Positions 8,664 through 16,905 of a DNA stretch of 64,000 nt are shown piece after piece. The stretch covers positions 1 to 64,000 of the forward strand of contig NZ_JBNMJV010000003.1 of assembly GCF_050874005.1 (NCBI RefSeq), read 5' to 3'. Under the pieces are notes generated by a model that saw nothing but the letters and a program-made list of their open reading frames with translations, was not told the origin of the DNA and made no database searches. Position numbers and translations under genes: made by a program. The number at the start of each line of letters is the position of its first letter. Within the stretch, counting starts at the first letter, position 1. Source of the stretch: Huintestinicola sp050874005. GTDB lineage: Bacteria; Bacillota; Clostridia; Oscillospirales; Ruminococcaceae.

Positions 8664-8918
8664 ATGGCTTTGGCTGAAAAGACTTTGACGGGAAGTATTT
8701 CACAAGTCTCGCTCACGGGCGTGATGAACGTTTCGGCAGGACTTACGGGAAACCTGGATACGGGGCAAAAGACTTCCGCTAATGATTACAATACTCTCAT
8801 AAACAAGCCGAAGATAAACGGCGCTGTGCTTATCTCGGACAGCTCGTTTGAAGATCTGGGAGATCACGTTCTGACAAATGATGAGATTCTTGAAATACTA
8901 ATAAAGGCAGGATTTTAA
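8664..8918 (+). CDS. Short phage fibre-linked protein
   Basis: This 84-residue protein starts at ATG 8664, seven bases after AGGGGG. It contains NDYNTLINKPKINGAVL, a motif found at the joint between baseplate and fibre modules in many Firmicutes phages, and ends with LTNDEILEILIKAGF. It likely links or caps a fibre. An upstream ATG at 8625 lies inside the previous gene and has no ribosome site. Confidence 0.5.
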   Translation: MALAEKTLTGSISQVSLTGVMNVSAGLTGNLDTGQKTSANDYNTLINKPKINGAVLISDSSFEDLGDHVLTNDEILEILIKAGF

Positions 8919-8930
8919 AGGGGGAACTGT

Positions 8931-9182
8931 ATGAAAACATACACAAGGCTTGACGGCGGCGGTCTGCTTTTCCTGTCACAGCAGTTAAAAAAACAGATAG
9001 ACAATTCGGCTGTTACTGTCGACAGCATTATTTCCGCTGACAGCACAAATGACTGCGCCGCAGGAAGCAGGGCTGTTTATGATCTGGTGACTGCCGCCGC
9101 TTCGGAATGTGTGCAGGAAGTCGATATGCAAGCTGTTTCTGACACGGAAATTGCAGAGATAGCGAAACGGGTATGGGGATGA
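8931..9182 (+). CDS. Small phage tail-module protein
   Basis: This 83-residue protein starts MKTYTRLDGGGLLFLSQQLKK after AAAGGGGG. It ends VSDTEIAEIAKRVWG, a short helical tail seen in small fibre-associated phage proteins. The middle is Ser, Asp and Ala rich. The gene overlaps the start region of the following fibre gene, which suggests translational coupling. No specific function can be assigned. Confidence 0.4.
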   Translation: MKTYTRLDGGGLLFLSQQLKKQIDNSAVTVDSIISADSTNDCAAGSRAVYDLVTAAASECVQEVDMQAVSDTEIAEIAKRVWG

Positions 9183-9187
9183 TGAGT

Positions 9188-9970
9188 ATGAGTGGTTATA
9201 ATTATTTGGATAAGGCAGGGATTCAGGCGGTATTTGAAGAGGTAAAGAAAAGGACATCAAATATCAATCTGCTGATAAATCCCGATTTCAGCATAAATCA
9301 GCGTGGGATCTCGGGGGCTTTTTCCGATACAGGGAAATATTTTGTTGACAGGTGGCGATTGGTATCGGGAACGGTCACGGTCAACTCGGACGGGACGTTA
9401 ACGCTGGACGGTTCTATTTGTCAGCCGTTGGAAAATTCCGTGGGAACAAATGTCACCGCAAGCGTTTCGGCAGGCACGGCGGTTTATGACGATACTGCAA
9501 AAACATTTACCATTACGGGAAACGGTGATGTCATTTCGTGGGCAAAGCTGGAAACAGGCAGCGCTGCAACGGATTTTTCGCCGCCCGACCCCGCAGCGGA
9601 ACTGATGAAATGCTATCGTTATTTTTATAGGATAGGAAGGGGTATTGCAAATCCAAACCAAAATGCAAATGTCAGCAGGATCAGCTATCAGAAAACATCT
9701 GCTAAATATGCCGGTTGTACAATACGGTTTCCGATTGAAATGCGGGTAGCCCCCACGGCTACAATTAGCGGAACGCCGTGGTGTTTCCGATTATTTACAA
9801 ATGATGCGGCTAATGCAGTTGTGGCAGGTGCAGACAGCGTTAATTTAACGTTACAGAAATGCGGATATGATATTAGAATAACAAACGACTATTTTGCAAA
9901 CGCTGTTGATGGATTTATCGCCCCGATTTACACAACGGGATATACCGATTTTGACGCAGAAATTTATTGA
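9188..9970 (+). CDS. Phage tail fibre / receptor-binding protein
   Basis: The N-terminal helix (YNYLDKAGIQAVFEEVKKR) is followed by NLLINPDFSINQRGISG and KYFVDRWRLV, a well-known motif at the start of carbohydrate-binding beta-sandwich domains in phage tail fibres. The remainder is Gly, Thr and Asn rich and probably folds as the receptor-binding tip. I place the start at ATG 9188, nine bases after GGGG; an ATG at 9173 overlaps the upstream gene. The protein is about 260 residues. Confidence 0.6.
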   Translation: MSGYNYLDKAGIQAVFEEVKKRTSNINLLINPDFSINQRGISGAFSDTGKYFVDRWRLVSGTVTVNSDGTLTLDGSICQPLENSVGTNVTASVSAGTAVYDDTAKTFTITGNGDVISWAKLETGSAATDFSPPDPAAELMKCYRYFYRIGRGIANPNQNANVSRISYQKTSAKYAGCTIRFPIEMRVAPTATISGTPWCFRLFTNDAANAVVAGADSVNLTLQKCGYDIRITNDYFANAVDGFIAPIYTTGYTDFDAEIY

Positions 9971-9984
9971 TTGGGGGAATATAT

Positions 9985-10305
9985 ATGCGTGTTTTTATTA
10001 AAACTGACAGCCAGGATCGGATAACTGCTGTTAATTCCGAAATTTTCATTTCCGATTTGTCGGGGTGGACGGAGATCGACAGCGGTGACGGGGACAGATT
10101 TGTCCACGCCCAGGGAAATTACCTGCCAAAATCTGTCATTGATGATAACGGCATTTACCGTTACAAATACGTAAACGGCGAAATATCAGAACGTTCCGCC
10201 GATGAAATGGCGGCGGATATGCCTGAAGATACGCCTGTGGCGCCTTCAAACGCTGAACTTGCCGCAGCAATTGCGGAACTTGCGGGGGTGATAATGAGTG
10301 GTTAA
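9985..10305 (+). CDS. Phage tail-module protein of unknown function
   Basis: This 106-residue protein starts at ATG 9985 after TTGGGGG. It reads MRVFIKTDSQDRITAVNSEI and contains GWTEIDSGDGDRFVHAQGNYL, followed by IYRYKYVNGEI. This arrangement is common in small proteins encoded between tail fibres and the holin in Firmicutes prophages. The C-terminal end (SNAELAAAIAELAGVIM) is helical. The role is unknown, perhaps a fibre chaperone. Confidence 0.5.
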   Translation: MRVFIKTDSQDRITAVNSEIFISDLSGWTEIDSGDGDRFVHAQGNYLPKSVIDDNGIYRYKYVNGEISERSADEMAADMPEDTPVAPSNAELAAAIAELAGVIMSG

Positions 10306-10399
10306 AATCTATATTTACTGCATTAAATGCGGAAAACTGACTATCGACGATGTGCCTGAAAAATGGCGTGAGGAAGTGAGAAAGGAGCTGGCAGCGTAA
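10298..10399 (+). CDS. XkdX-like small phage protein
   Basis: This 33-residue reading frame starts at GTG 10298 and ends at TAA 10397-10399. It contains GKLTIDDVPEKWREEVRKEL, the core of the XkdX family found just before the holin gene in many Bacillus and Clostridium prophages. It follows GGGGGTG and overlaps the previous gene by eight bases. The function of XkdX proteins is not known. The call rests on the motif and exact genomic position. Confidence 0.65.
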   Translation: MVKIYIYCIKCGKLTIDDVPEKWREEVRKELAA

Positions 10400-10400
10400 A

Positions 10401-10814
10401 ATGGACAGATTTACGGAATTTATGAAAATTATTTTCGGCAGTATCGTTACCGCTGTTTCGGGGTTTTTAGGCGGTATGGACGGGATAATGTATGCGCTTA
10501 TACTGTTTATCAGCGCCGATTACATAACGGGTGTGGCTGTGGCGGTAAAGCAGAAGAAATTATCCTCCGAGGTGGGATTCTGGGGACTTGTTCGAAAGGG
10601 GTGTATCCTTCTGCTTATCGGCATCGCTCACTACATTGACAAATGCGTTTTATGCAGCGGTGATGTGACGAGGACGGTAACGGCGATGTATTACATAGGC
10701 AACGAGGGGATTTCGGTGCTGGAAAACTGTACTTCTCTGGGTCTGCCATTGCCGCCAAAACTCATAGATGTGCTTGAGCAGATAAGAAGTTCCGGAAAGG
10801 GTGATGTGAAATGA
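10401..10814 (+). CDS. Phage holin, Holin_4_1 (TcdE-like) family
   Basis: Holins form the membrane lesions that let the endolysin reach the wall. The 137-residue protein has hydrophobic segments near residues 8-25, 30-48 and 65-80 and contains ADYITGVAVAVKQKKLSSEVGFWGLVRKG, the signature of the TcdE/Holin_4_1 family. The ATG lies one base after the XkdX-like stop, with AAAGGAG upstream. It overlaps the amidase gene by four bases, forming a lysis cassette. Confidence 0.85.
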   Translation: MDRFTEFMKIIFGSIVTAVSGFLGGMDGIMYALILFISADYITGVAVAVKQKKLSSEVGFWGLVRKGCILLLIGIAHYIDKCVLCSGDVTRTVTAMYYIGNEGISVLENCTSLGLPLPPKLIDVLEQIRSSGKGDVK

Positions 10815-11428
10815 AAATAACCGAGATGTTTTTAACGCCGAATAAGTACAGCCGCCCGGGAATAAGGCTTGAGAGGGTGACAAAAATTGCGGTGCATTAT
10901 GTGGGTAATCCCAAGTCTACAGCAAAAAACAATAGAGATTATTTTGAAAATCTCAAGGACACCCACGAGAGATATGTCTCGGCACATTTTGTTATCGGAC
11001 TTGAGGGCGAGATTATCCAGTGCATTCCGCTGAATGAATGGTCATACTGCACCAATCAGGCAAACGGCTACAGCATAAGCATTGAATGCTGTCACCCCGA
11101 CAGCACGGGTAAATTCAACAAGGCGACTGAGGACAGCCTTGCAGAGCTTTGCGCTTACCTTTGCCGCAAATTCGGGCTGACTGCCGATGACATTATCCGC
11201 CATTACGATGTGACGGGGAAGCATTGTCCCTTATGGTATGTCTCTCACCCCGAGGATTTTATGGCTCTCAAAGATAAGGTGCGTTCGGCTTTATCCGTAA
11301 GTTCAGAAGCCCCGAAGCAGAAAATGTATTATGTGCAGGTGGGGGCTTTCGGCTCCAAAGAAAATGCCGATAGATTTCTAAAATCGGTGAAAAAAGATTA
11401 TCCCGAGGCTTTTATCAAGGTTATGTGA
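10811..11428 (+). CDS. Phage endolysin: N-acetylmuramoyl-L-alanine amidase with SPOR-like tail
   Basis: The N-terminal Amidase_2 (PGRP-fold) domain covers about residues 15-160. The first zinc His lies in KIAVHYVGNP, and IIRHYDVTGKHCP carries the second His and the Cys ligand. SAHFVIGLEGEIIQCIP is the conserved substrate-binding strand. The C-terminus (YYVQVGAFGSKENADRFLKSV) is a SPOR-type peptidoglycan-binding motif, shorter than a full SPOR domain. The enzyme cuts the bond between N-acetylmuramate and L-alanine during lysis. It is the last gene before a strong terminator. Confidence 0.9.
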   Translation: MKITEMFLTPNKYSRPGIRLERVTKIAVHYVGNPKSTAKNNRDYFENLKDTHERYVSAHFVIGLEGEIIQCIPLNEWSYCTNQANGYSISIECCHPDSTGKFNKATEDSLAELCAYLCRKFGLTADDIIRHYDVTGKHCPLWYVSHPEDFMALKDKVRSALSVSSEAPKQKMYYVQVGAFGSKENADRFLKSVKKDYPEAFIKVM

Positions 11429-11432
11429 CAAA

Positions 11433-11475
11433 ATTCCTGCGGTCTCTTTTTTAGAGAGACCGCAGGGAATTTTTT
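11433..11475 (+). terminator. Strong intrinsic terminator closing the prophage lysis cassette
   Basis: ATTCCTGCGGTCTCT and AGAGACCGCAGGGAAT form a stem of about 15 pairs with one bulged G, followed by a run of six T. It lies five bases after the amidase stop. It marks the probable right limit of prophage transcription. Confidence 0.9.
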
Positions 11476-11514
11476 GGTATCCGAAACAATATTAAATTAT
11501 TTTCCGGATTTCTC

Positions 11515-11543
11515 TTGTAATTCCCGAAATTATAATGTATAAT
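11515..11543 (+). promoter_or_regulatory. Sigma-A promoter for the M50-scpA-scpB operon
   Basis: TTGTAA (11515-11520) and TATAAT (11538-11543) are separated by exactly 17 bases. The M50 peptidase start codon lies 38 bases downstream of the -10 box. This places a new transcription unit right after the prophage terminator. Confidence 0.7.
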
Positions 11544-11580
11544 TAAAGTGTATATTTATTTCTCAAAAAGGAAATTTGCT

Positions 11581-12252
11581 ATGAATGAAACTGTGCTTGA
11601 TTATTTTATAAAGGCTCTGGTGCTGTTTACGGCTGTTCCCGTTCACGAGTGCGCCCACGCCTGGGTGGCTGAAAAAATGGGAGACGATACGGGCAGAAAG
11701 CAGGGGCGCATTACCCTTAATCCCTTTGCCCACCTTACTCTCTGGGGCTCCCTGATGATGATACTTGTGGGCTTCGGCTGGGGCAAGCCCGTTAGCGTTG
11801 ACCCAAGAAATTTCAAGAACCCCAAAAAGGGTATGGTGCTTACCTCCCTTGCAGGACCTGCTTCAAATTTTATTATGGCGTTTCTGGCTATGATAGTTTA
11901 CAAGGTGCTGGCGATCACAGGCGTTGTAAAGGACAACAGCACTATGCAGATGGTGGCTATGGTATTTCTGTATGTCACAATTATAAACATCTCCCTTGCG
12001 GTGTTCAATTTCCTGCCCATACCGCCCCTGGACGGCTCTAAGATCTTTAATGCCGTGCTCCCCGAAAAGTGGTATTTTACCATAATGCGGTATGAAAATA
12101 TTATATTTATCGTGCTTATTATCCTGGTCTATTCGGGACTGCTTGACGCTCCGCTGGGCTTTTTGCAAGGTAAGGTCATTGACATTATGGACTTCCTTAC
12201 ACGCTGGGTGGACTATATTATGATAGCTGTTACGGCAGGCGTATCGGTATGA
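11581..12252 (+). CDS. Site-2 protease family (M50) membrane metalloprotease
   Basis: This 223-residue membrane protein has HECAH in the first hydrophobic segment (HExxH zinc motif) and NFLPIPPLDGSKIF, the conserved site-2 protease motif carrying the third zinc ligand Asp. Five to six hydrophobic segments are visible. The start is ATG 11581, after AAAGGAAA; the longer frame from 11548 overlaps the promoter. This short rhomboid-like M50 branch is often encoded next to scpA in Firmicutes, as here. Its substrates are unknown. The stop overlaps the scpA ATG (ATGA). Confidence 0.85.
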   Translation: MNETVLDYFIKALVLFTAVPVHECAHAWVAEKMGDDTGRKQGRITLNPFAHLTLWGSLMMILVGFGWGKPVSVDPRNFKNPKKGMVLTSLAGPASNFIMAFLAMIVYKVLAITGVVKDNSTMQMVAMVFLYVTIINISLAVFNFLPIPPLDGSKIFNAVLPEKWYFTIMRYENIIFIVLIILVYSGLLDAPLGFLQGKVIDIMDFLTRWVDYIMIAVTAGVSV

Positions 12253-13019
12253 GCATTTCATTCAAGCTTGAGGTGTTTGAAGGTCCCCTGGACCTGCTGC
12301 TGCACCTTATCTCAAAGCACAAGCTGAACATCAACGACATTCCCATAATGACTCTTGTGGAGCAGTATCTTGACTATATTTCCCATATGGCGGAGCAGGA
12401 TATGGAAATTGCCGGAGAATTTCTGGAAATGGCAGCAAGGCTCATTTACATCAAGACAGTTTCCCTGCTGCCCCGTAAGGAAGAAGCGGAAACTCTGAAA
12501 AAAGAGCTTGAGGGCAGGCTTATCGAGTATTCCCTTTGCAAGGCGGCTGCCGAACTTATGAGGGAAAAGTATCTTGGCGACGCTTACAGCGTTAAAAAGC
12601 CGATGGAGATAGAGGTCGACAGCACCTACAGCCGCACCCACGACCCTATGGAACTTGTGAAAGCCTATCGGGGTATGGAGATAAAGAAGGAAAAAAAGCC
12701 CCCCGAGCTTGCTCCTTCGGCTTTTTCAAAGATAGTTTCAAAGAAATTCGTTTCCGTTTCCTCAAAGATAGTAACGGTTTTAAAAATGCTCTACAAAGAG
12801 GGAAAATGCTCTCTTGAGGGAATATTTTCGGAAATTACCGACCGCTCGGAGAGAGTGGCGGCGTTTCTTGCGGTGCTTGAACTTACCAAAACGGGGCGGA
12901 TACTTTTGAATGACGACAACACCGAGGTAACGTTCAACACGGCTTCGGATATTGACTTTAATGAAAACACCGTTTCCGAGTGGGAAAAGGAGGAGAGCGA
13001 AAATGAAGCTGACAAGTAA
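12249..13019 (+). CDS. scpA: Segregation and condensation protein A
   Basis: ScpA is the kleisin that bridges the SMC heads in the bacterial condensin complex. The N-terminus FKLEVFEGPLDLLLHLISKHKLNINDIPI is the hallmark of the family and binds the SMC neck. The middle is charged and the C-terminal winged-helix region (VAAFLAVLELTKTGRILL) binds the other SMC head. Length (256 residues) is normal. The gene overlaps the M50 gene upstream and scpB downstream, so the three are co-translated. Confidence 0.95.
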   Translation: MSISFKLEVFEGPLDLLLHLISKHKLNINDIPIMTLVEQYLDYISHMAEQDMEIAGEFLEMAARLIYIKTVSLLPRKEEAETLKKELEGRLIEYSLCKAAAELMREKYLGDAYSVKKPMEIEVDSTYSRTHDPMELVKAYRGMEIKKEKKPPELAPSAFSKIVSKKFVSVSSKIVTVLKMLYKEGKCSLEGIFSEITDRSERVAAFLAVLELTKTGRILLNDDNTEVTFNTASDIDFNENTVSEWEKEESENEADK

Positions 13020-13602
13020 GGCTGCCGCAATGGAGGCTGTGCTGTTTGCCTGCGGAGACCCTGTTGAGCCCGAAAGGCTTTCTTCTGCGATAGGCATTGA
13101 AAAAGGGGCACTATCCCAGCTTGCGGATATGTTAAATGACGCTTACTCCGAAAATCACAGCTCCCTTACCGTTCTGAGACTTGGGGGAAGCTATCAGCTT
13201 GCGGTGCAGACAGAGTATTACGACTGCGTTAAAGCGGCGGCGGAAAATAAAAAGAACGCTCCTCTGTCCCCTGCGGCTATGGAGGTGCTTACCATAATCG
13301 CCTACAATCAGCCCGTTACCAAAAGCTTTGTGGAGCATATACGTGGGATAGACAGCTCCAGCGTGGTAAATTCTCTGGTGGAGAAAAATCTCCTTGAGGA
13401 AGCGGGCAGGCTTGATGTTCCCGGACGTCCCATAGCCTATAAGACCACTCCCGTATTCCTGCGGTGCTTCGGGCTGCAGTCAATAGACGACCTTCCCCCT
13501 CTCCCGGGACACGTGAAGGAGGATTTCGACACTCTCCTTACAGATGAGCCCGGGCTTACCGATGAGGACGACTCATCGGCACAGGAAGGGACTGCCGAAT
13601 GA
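13003..13602 (+). CDS. scpB: Segregation and condensation protein B
   Basis: ScpB dimerises and holds ScpA in the SMC complex. The 199-residue protein shows AAAMEAVLFACGDPVEPERLS at the N-terminus and the winged-helix signature VLTIIAYNQPVTKSFVEHIRGIDSSSVVNSL. The start is ATG 13003, seven bases after AAAGGAGGAG and inside the end of scpA; an ATG at 12952 in the same frame lies deep in scpA. A Glu and Asp-rich tail ends the protein. It overlaps the next gene by four bases. Confidence 0.95.
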   Translation: MKLTSKAAAMEAVLFACGDPVEPERLSSAIGIEKGALSQLADMLNDAYSENHSSLTVLRLGGSYQLAVQTEYYDCVKAAAENKKNAPLSPAAMEVLTIIAYNQPVTKSFVEHIRGIDSSSVVNSLVEKNLLEEAGRLDVPGRPIAYKTTPVFLRCFGLQSIDDLPPLPGHVKEDFDTLLTDEPGLTDEDDSSAQEGTAE

Positions 13603-14402
13603 CTGCGCTTATCATAATAGCCGCCCTGATACTTATTATCCTGCTTACGGTGAATATCCCCGTTGAGGCGTATATCAGATTTTACGGCGGCAAGGCTGAT
13701 ATAAAGGTAAAATTCCTTTTTCTGAGCCTTTATCCCCGAAAGGAAAAGCCGCCGAAAAAGAAAAAGCGGCGAAAGGACAAGCCGCCAAAGGAAATGCCGC
13801 CCCCCGTTTCGGAAAATATTCCGGAGGAGGACAACACCGAAGATACGCCGCAGGAGTATAGTCCCCCGAAGGCCGATTCGGTTCAGGCGGAAGAGTCAAC
13901 CGAAAATGAAAGCATTTCCTCAAAAGAAGAAAGCTTATCAGATAAGAAAAAGCCACCCAAGGAGGAAAAACTCCCTCTCCTTGAGCGGATAAGCGCAAAG
14001 CTTGACGAGCTTACCGAAAAGAAAAACTCGGTAATGCTCCTTATCGAGCTTGTGACCGAACCTCTCAAACGCTTCGGCAGCAAGATACGCATTGACGATG
14101 TTATCATCGACTTTGCCGCCGCCGACGAGGACGCCGCAAAGGCTGCCATATCCTACGGTACTATCGGTGCGGCGGTGTATGACGGCATATCATTCCTGCG
14201 ATGCTTTGTGGGAATGTCGGTGCGGTCCATAAATATAAGCTGTCTTTACAACACCCCTGCCGATAAGAGCAGATATGATGGGGAATGTAAAGTCCGTCTC
14301 AGACCTGCAAGCCTTATAAATGCGGTATTTGCCGTAGGCTTCGGATATATATCAAACAAGAAAAAATACTCTCCTGTTATGGAGCTTTTTAGGAAAGGAT
14401 AA
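13599..14402 (+). CDS. DUF2953 domain membrane-anchored protein
   Basis: This 267-residue protein has an N-terminal hydrophobic segment (LIIIAALILIILLTVNIPV), a long charged linker rich in Pro, Lys and Glu (about residues 45-125) and a C-terminal region (VIIDFAAADEDAAKAAISYGTIGAAVYDG) typical of DUF2953. These proteins are found in spore-formers beside ytfJ/gerW and are linked to sporulation by genomic context; their biochemical role is unknown. The linker is longer and more charged than usual. GerW follows after five bases. Confidence 0.75.
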   Translation: MTALIIIAALILIILLTVNIPVEAYIRFYGGKADIKVKFLFLSLYPRKEKPPKKKKRRKDKPPKEMPPPVSENIPEEDNTEDTPQEYSPPKADSVQAEESTENESISSKEESLSDKKKPPKEEKLPLLERISAKLDELTEKKNSVMLLIELVTEPLKRFGSKIRIDDVIIDFAAADEDAAKAAISYGTIGAAVYDGISFLRCFVGMSVRSINISCLYNTPADKSRYDGECKVRLRPASLINAVFAVGFGYISNKKKYSPVMELFRKG

Positions 14403-14407
14403 TTAAA

Positions 14408-14902
14408 ATGGACACAAAGGTAAAAGAACTCATTACCGCTTCTATGGACAAGATCCACGAAATGGCTGACGCAAACACTATTATGGGCAAGCCTGTCAAG
14501 CTTGACGGCGGCGTTACCATTATCCCCGTTTCAAAGGTATCATATGGCTTTGCGGGGGGCGGCTCTGACCTTCCCAGCAAGACCGACAAGGAGCTTTTCG
14601 GCGGTGCCAGCGGCGCAGGAATTACCGTTACGCCTCTTGGCTTCCTCGTTGTATCAAACGGCGAAGTTCAGCTTATGCAGATGAATCTTGACGTTTCCAC
14701 ATCTTCCGCTATTGTAAATATGGTTCCCGAGGTATTTAACAAGGTGGCAGGTCTTTTCAAAAAAGACAAGAATGAGGACAAGATAAAGGATAAAAAGACT
14801 GCCGACATTGCCGACCCCCGTGACACCGATGATATCGAACTGCCCGAGGAAATGATAGAAAGCGGTATGACCGACGGCGTGGATTTCGATTTCAAAGACT
14901 GA
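14408..14902 (+). CDS. gerW: GerW (YtfJ) family sporulation protein
   Basis: This 164-residue protein contains GKPVKLDGGVTIIPVSKVSYGFAGGGSD, the core of the YtfJ/GerW family, which in Bacillus localises to forespores and is needed for germination with L-alanine. The second conserved block is GASGAGITVTPLGFLVVSNG. The C-terminal 50 residues are highly charged and end DGVDFDFKD, probably disordered. It sits directly after the DUF2953 gene, the usual partner in Clostridia, and before a DacF-type carboxypeptidase. Confidence 0.85.
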   Translation: MDTKVKELITASMDKIHEMADANTIMGKPVKLDGGVTIIPVSKVSYGFAGGGSDLPSKTDKELFGGASGAGITVTPLGFLVVSNGEVQLMQMNLDVSTSSAIVNMVPEVFNKVAGLFKKDKNEDKIKDKKTADIADPRDTDDIELPEEMIESGMTDGVDFDFKD

Positions 14903-14964
14903 CATTTTCAAATGCCCCCGAGCATAATAATATATCATTATGAACTGCACGGGGGAATGAACAA

Positions 14965-16119
14965 ATGAAAATAAAAAGGGTGTGCGCCCTGCTAACGGCG
15001 GCGGTCATTACGTTTATCTGCTCCGCAGGGGTATTTGCCGCAAATACAAAGCCTGCTCCGGGAGATATTTCCGCAAAGGCGGCTGTGCTCATAGAGGCTT
15101 CAACGGGCAATGTCTTGTGGGGCAAATGCGAAAGGGAACGGCTGCCGATGGCAAGCACCACCAAAATAATGTCAACTTTACTCACCCTTGAAAGCGGCGA
15201 CCTTGACTCCGAATTTGTGGTGGACAGCGATGCTGTAAAGACGGAAGGCTCCTCAATGGGGCTGAGAGAGGGCGACATTGTTTCAAAGCGTGACCTGTGC
15301 ATAGGTATGCTCCTGCCCTCGGGAAACGATGCGGCAAACTGTGCGGCGGTACGGGTAGGCGGCTCATTTGAAGGCTTTGCGGATATGATGAATGCAAAGG
15401 CTTCAAAGCTTGGAATGACCTCCACCCATTTCGTGACTCCCTCGGGGCTTCACGATGACAAGCACTATTCTACAGCGGCAGATATGGCTTTGCTTACGTC
15501 ATATGCCCTGAAAAATCCCGATTTCAGAGAGATTTGCTCCTCAAAAACAATGAAGCTGCAGTTCGGCAATCCCCCTTTTGACAGGTGGCTTACCAATACA
15601 AACAAGCTTCTGAGCAAATATGAGGGCTGTATCGGCGTTAAGACGGGCTTTACCGATGAAGCGGGGCGGTGCCTTGTATCGGCGGCGGAGAAAAACGGCG
15701 TAACGCTTATCTGTGTGACCCTCAATGCCCCCGATGACTGGAACGACCACGCAAAGCTTTTTGACTACGGCTTTAGTGTAACAGAAAGCGTGAACATCGG
15801 CTCAAAGACCTATTCCTGCAATGCTGTGGGCGGAGACAGGGACAGCATAACTCTTGTGACCCAAAGGGACATTATCCTGCCGAAAATTAACGGAGAAACA
15901 GTAAGTGCCGAATTTACGGCGGCTGTCCCGCAGATGATATACGCCCCCGTTTCCGAGGGCGAGATACTCGGGCTTCTGACCGTAAAAAGCGGCGGCAGGG
16001 TAATTGACGAGATACCGCTCATATCGGCGGAAAGCCTGCTCCAAAAGGGCGGAGAGGGCTATGAACCGCCCCTTATCACCAAAGCCCTTGATTATGTAAA
16101 GGAACTTTTATTTAAATAA
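14965..16119 (+). CDS. dacF: D-alanyl-D-alanine carboxypeptidase (DacF/PBP5 family)
   Basis: The enzyme trims the terminal D-Ala from peptidoglycan stem peptides. A signal peptide covers residues 1-26 (VCALLTAAVITFICSAGVFA). The serine catalytic motifs are all present: STTK (active Ser, Lys), SGN and KTG (VKTGFTDEAGR). The C-terminal beta-rich domain and final amphipathic helix (DYVKELLFK) fit PBP5-type membrane anchoring. The 384-residue length is normal. Context with gerW and DUF2953 points to the sporulation paralogue DacF, though DacA or DacB cannot be ruled out. Confidence 0.85.
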   Translation: MKIKRVCALLTAAVITFICSAGVFAANTKPAPGDISAKAAVLIEASTGNVLWGKCERERLPMASTTKIMSTLLTLESGDLDSEFVVDSDAVKTEGSSMGLREGDIVSKRDLCIGMLLPSGNDAANCAAVRVGGSFEGFADMMNAKASKLGMTSTHFVTPSGLHDDKHYSTAADMALLTSYALKNPDFREICSSKTMKLQFGNPPFDRWLTNTNKLLSKYEGCIGVKTGFTDEAGRCLVSAAEKNGVTLICVTLNAPDDWNDHAKLFDYGFSVTESVNIGSKTYSCNAVGGDRDSITLVTQRDIILPKINGETVSAEFTAAVPQMIYAPVSEGEILGLLTVKSGGRVIDEIPLISAESLLQKGGEGYEPPLITKALDYVKELLFK

Positions 16120-16134
16120 AAAAGGAAAAATGCT

Positions 16135-16863
16135 ATGGAAAAAATAAGACTTCAGAAAATTCTGTCCGACAGCGGAATATGTTCCCGAAGAAAAGCGGAG
16201 GAGCTTATTTCTCAGGGACTTGTCAAGGTAAACGGCAAGGTCGCTAAGCTTGGAGACAAGGCAAATGACAGGGACGTTATCATAGTAAACGGCGAAAGAG
16301 TCCGCTACTCCAAAAAGCGGAGAAAGATATACATTATGCTCAACAAGCCTCGTGGATATGTTACTACAATGTCCGACGAGTTGGACAGACGGTGCGTTAC
16401 CGAGCTTCTTGAGGGCGTTGAGGACAGAGTATATCCCGTAGGAAGGCTTGACCGCAACTCCGAGGGACTGCTTCTTTTCACCAATGACGGCAAATTCGCC
16501 AACGATATTATGCACCCCAGCCGCCATATCAGCAAGACCTATCGTGTCACCGTACACTCGAAGATAACCGACGAACAGATAGTAAATCTCACCGAGGGAG
16601 TGGAGCTGGACGGAAGAATGACCCTCCCCGCAACGGTAAATGTAGAGCTTGACACTCCCGAAAGAAGCGTTATGCGCATTACCATCAGAGAGGGTAGAAA
16701 CAGGCAGATACGCCGTATGTGCGAGGCTGTGGGACTTGAGGTAGTTAGGCTCCGCAGAACTTCCATAGGTCCCGTAAAGCTTGGAATGCTAAAGCCCGGT
16801 GCGTGGCGTGAGCTTACCGCCGAGGAGCTGAGAGCGCTGAGAAATGCGGTAGGAAAAGAATAA
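16135..16863 (+). CDS. rluB: 23S rRNA pseudouridine synthase, RluB type
   Basis: An N-terminal S4 RNA-binding domain (RLQKILSDSGICSRRKAEELISQGLVKVNG) is followed by the RsuA/RluB catalytic domain with PVGRLDRNSEGLLLFTNDG, where the Asp is catalytic. The C-terminal motif EGRNRQIRRMCEAVG is conserved. The 242-residue protein likely modifies helix 89 of 23S rRNA, as RluB does in Bacillus. It ends the plus-strand operon just before a terminator. Confidence 0.9.
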   Translation: MEKIRLQKILSDSGICSRRKAEELISQGLVKVNGKVAKLGDKANDRDVIIVNGERVRYSKKRRKIYIMLNKPRGYVTTMSDELDRRCVTELLEGVEDRVYPVGRLDRNSEGLLLFTNDGKFANDIMHPSRHISKTYRVTVHSKITDEQIVNLTEGVELDGRMTLPATVNVELDTPERSVMRITIREGRNRQIRRMCEAVGLEVVRLRRTSIGPVKLGMLKPGAWRELTAEELRALRNAVGKE

Positions 16864-16869
16864 AAAAAT

Positions 16870-16898
16870 TCGGCTTCGGAGCCTCCGAAGCCGTTAGT
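16870..16898. terminator. Intrinsic terminator between convergent genes
   Basis: CGGCTTCGGA and TCCGAAGCCG form a 10-pair stem with a short GCC loop, preceded by seven A and followed by a modest T run (GTTAGTTTTG). It lies between convergent rluB and the minus-strand gene ending at 16906, so it probably serves both. Confidence 0.8.
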
Positions 16899-16905
16899 TT
16901 TGTGC

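Noticed and set aside
11430..11580. Right attachment site of the prophage.
   Set aside because: The prophage probably ends here, but without the left end no direct repeat can be matched, and no tRNA gene lies at this point.
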